A stretch of DNA of 5,767 bases, from assembly GCA_031290715.1 (NCBI GenBank), contig JAITNA010000007.1, positions 1-5,767 on the forward strand, written 5' to 3'. Source of the DNA: Eubacteriales Family XIII. Incertae Sedis bacterium (GTDB lineage: Bacteria > Bacillota > Clostridia > Peptostreptococcales > Anaerovoracaceae). A program made the translations under genes and the position numbers. Each line of letters starts with the position of its first letter. Position 1 is the first letter of the stretch. Positions 4,517 to 5,767 of this stretch are shown here, in pieces. The notes beneath the pieces are model-generated. The model was not told the origin of the DNA. It saw only the letters and a list, made by a program, of their open reading frames with translations, and searched no databases.

Positions 4517-5767
4517 TACCGCGTACCGATACAAGGCCGCCTTTTCCGCTTCGATCTCCTACGCCCCGCTGACATTGCCGGCGCTCGCCGCGCTTGTGCC
4601 GCCGGAACTATGTGCGGAAATCACGCTTGCGGACGAGGGCGTCTGCCGTTTCGACTATGAAGCGGAGCGGTACGACATCGTCGGGATATCCCTCGTGACG
4701 TCAAGCAGCGCGCGCGGCTACGAGTTGGCGCGGCTGATGAAAAGCCGCGGCAGCACGGTCGTCTTCGGCGGCCATCACGCGTCGCTGATGCCTGCGGAAG
4801 CGCGGGAACATGGGGATGCCGTTTTCATCGGCGCGGCGGAGGAAACCCTGCCGCGGTTCTTTCGGGATTTTGCGCAGGGAAAGGTAAAGCCTTTCTACGA
4901 CGCGTGCGGTGTTTTCCCGGACCGGATCCCTTGGCCGCGCAGGGACCTCTTGCCGCGGCGCGGGTATCTGCCGCAGCCGACCGTAATCGCGAACTACGGC
5001 TGCGGGTACGGCTGCGCGTATTGCGTCATTCACGATTTCTGGGGCTGCCGCGCAAAACGCCCGATCGGCGACGTGATCGCGGAAATTGCCGCGCTCGGCA
5101 AGCGTGAGATATTATTCATGGATCCGAGTCCGCTGTCCGATATTTCGTACGCAAAAGAACTGTATGCCGAATTGGCCAAGCTGAACATCCGGTGGGCGGG
5201 GCTCGCGGGGCTGAACGCCGCGGACGACGAGGAGCTTTTGGAACTCATTCGGCGCAGCGGCTGCGTCGGGCTGCTGTTGGGATTTGAAAGCTTTCGCCAG
5301 GCGGATTTGGACGCGATGAACAAGGCGCAAAACAAGACGGCCCGATACAAAGAGATCGTATCGCGTCTGCACGACCGGCGCATCTCCGTACTGGGGACGT
5401 TCATGCTCGGCCTTGACGGGGATACGAAAGCGGAGATCGAACGGATGCCGGAGCTGATCGCCGAAACGAAGATCGACATCCCGCGTTACGCGATCCTGAC
5501 GCCTTATCCGGGTACGCCCCTCTACCGAGGGCTCGAAGCGGAGGGCAGAATCCTGACAAGGGACTGGAGCAAATATGACGGCCTGCACTGCGTTTTCGAG
5601 CCGAAACAAATCTCCGCGCGGGAATTGGAAAGCGCCTTTCTCACCCTTTGGAAAAAAACGTACGATCCGGGCAGCGTCCTGCGCAGGCTGCGTTATCCGT
5701 CCTCCAAAAGGCTGACCGCTTTGGCGGCCAATATCGGATTTCACATCTACGCAAACAGGTTAAGGGG
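4488..5767 (+). CDS. Radical SAM protein with N-terminal B12-binding domain (3' end outside the window)
   Basis: An open frame of 426 codons runs to the window edge. Residues 1-135 form a cobalamin-binding-type Rossmann domain: MKILFVLPYD at the first strand, YDIVGISLVTSSSARGYELA, then VVFGGHHASLMPAEA and the GAAEETLPRFF ending. The DxHxxG cobalt-ligand motif is absent, as is usual for B12-dependent radical SAM enzymes. The radical SAM core starts at NYGCGYGCAYC, with the 4Fe-4S cysteines C172, C176 and C179 in canonical CX3CX2C. It is followed by RPIGDVIAEI (191-200), the barrel strand GLLLGFESFRQADLDAMNK (261-279) and the TFMLGLDGDT (304-313) and TPYPGTPLY (338-346) motifs typical of this subfamily, which includes hopanoid-, bacteriochlorophyll- and methyltransferase-type members. 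The usual DDNF-like strand reads MDPSPLSD (211-218), a subfamily variant. The reaction, methylation or rearrangement of an unactivated carbon, cannot be assigned. Near-complete length is likely, since relatives have about 420-500 residues. Confidence 0.92.
   Translation, partial: MKILFVLPYDTAYRYKAAFSASISYAPLTLPALAALVPPELCAEITLADEGVCRFDYEAERYDIVGISLVTSSSARGYELARLMKSRGSTVVFGGHHASLMPAEAREHGDAVFIGAAEETLPRFFRDFAQGKVKPFYDACGVFPDRIPWPRRDLLPRRGYLPQPTVIANYGCGYGCAYCVIHDFWGCRAKRPIGDVIAEIAALGKREILFMDPSPLSDISYAKELYAELAKLNIRWAGLAGLNAADDEELLELIRRSGCVGLLLGFESFRQADLDAMNKAQNKTARYKEIVSRLHDRRISVLGTFMLGLDGDTKAEIERMPELIAETKIDIPRYAILTPYPGTPLYRGLEAEGRILTRDWSKYDGLHCVFEPKQISARELESAFLTLWKKTYDPGSVLRRLRYPSSKRLTALAANIGFHIYANRLR

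Noticed and set aside
5030..5744. Long minus-strand open frames opposite the radical SAM gene
   Set aside because: The plus strand carries all radical SAM motifs in one continuous frame. The antisense frames give low-complexity Ser/Arg-rich peptides with no start context.

Overview
The window looks like a chromosomal segment of a Bacillota bacterium, probably a Clostridia-like lineage with a moderately GC-rich genome. The evidence is strong purine-rich Shine-Dalgarno sites, a near-consensus sigma-A promoter, a lipoprotein-type solute-binding protein, and a DUF2975 / YozG-type HTH pair that is typical of Bacillota. There is no rRNA, tRNA, CRISPR array or recognisable insertion sequence.

Layout. 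(1) 1-321 holds no convincing gene, only a promoter-like site and a possible tail of an upstream gene. (2) 322-1278 (+) is the wreck of an ABC-2 type exporter. The ATPase has lost its Walker A end and its Walker B to H-loop middle, and the permease behind it is truncated and frameshifted. (3) 1358-2491 (-) is an intact, visibly AT-richer three-gene cassette, read DUF2975 membrane protein, then YozG-type XRE regulator, then a four-helix small membrane protein. It has a clear sigma-A promoter (TTGACA-17-TATTAT) and an 8-bp inverted repeat just upstream of the -35. (4) 2492-2946 is an AT-rich divergent intergenic region with two near-identical 16-bp palindromes (TTGTGATATATCACAA), each near a TATAAT box, and a possible 36-codon ORF that overlaps the next start as ATGA. 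(5) 2947-4230 (+) is a Peripla_BP_6 / LivJ-like lipoprotein without its permease or ATPase genes. (6) 4231-4487 holds a strong hairpin, a polypyrimidine tract and two tandem 11-bp repeats. (7) 4488-5767 (+) is a B12-binding-domain radical SAM enzyme that runs off the window.

How the parts work together. The exporter remains should make no working transporter. The DUF2975 cassette looks like a self-contained regulator plus membrane-protein unit, perhaps acquired, and may be autoregulated. The binding protein is an orphan: it must share a permease encoded elsewhere, act as a sensor, or be a scavenging lipoprotein. Nothing in the sequence ties it functionally to the radical SAM enzyme, because a hairpin and a separate regulatory-looking region lie between them. 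The most novel-looking signals are regulatory: the palindrome pair before the binding protein, the ATGA-coupled small ORF, and the tandem repeats with an overlapping 12-codon ORF before the radical SAM gene.
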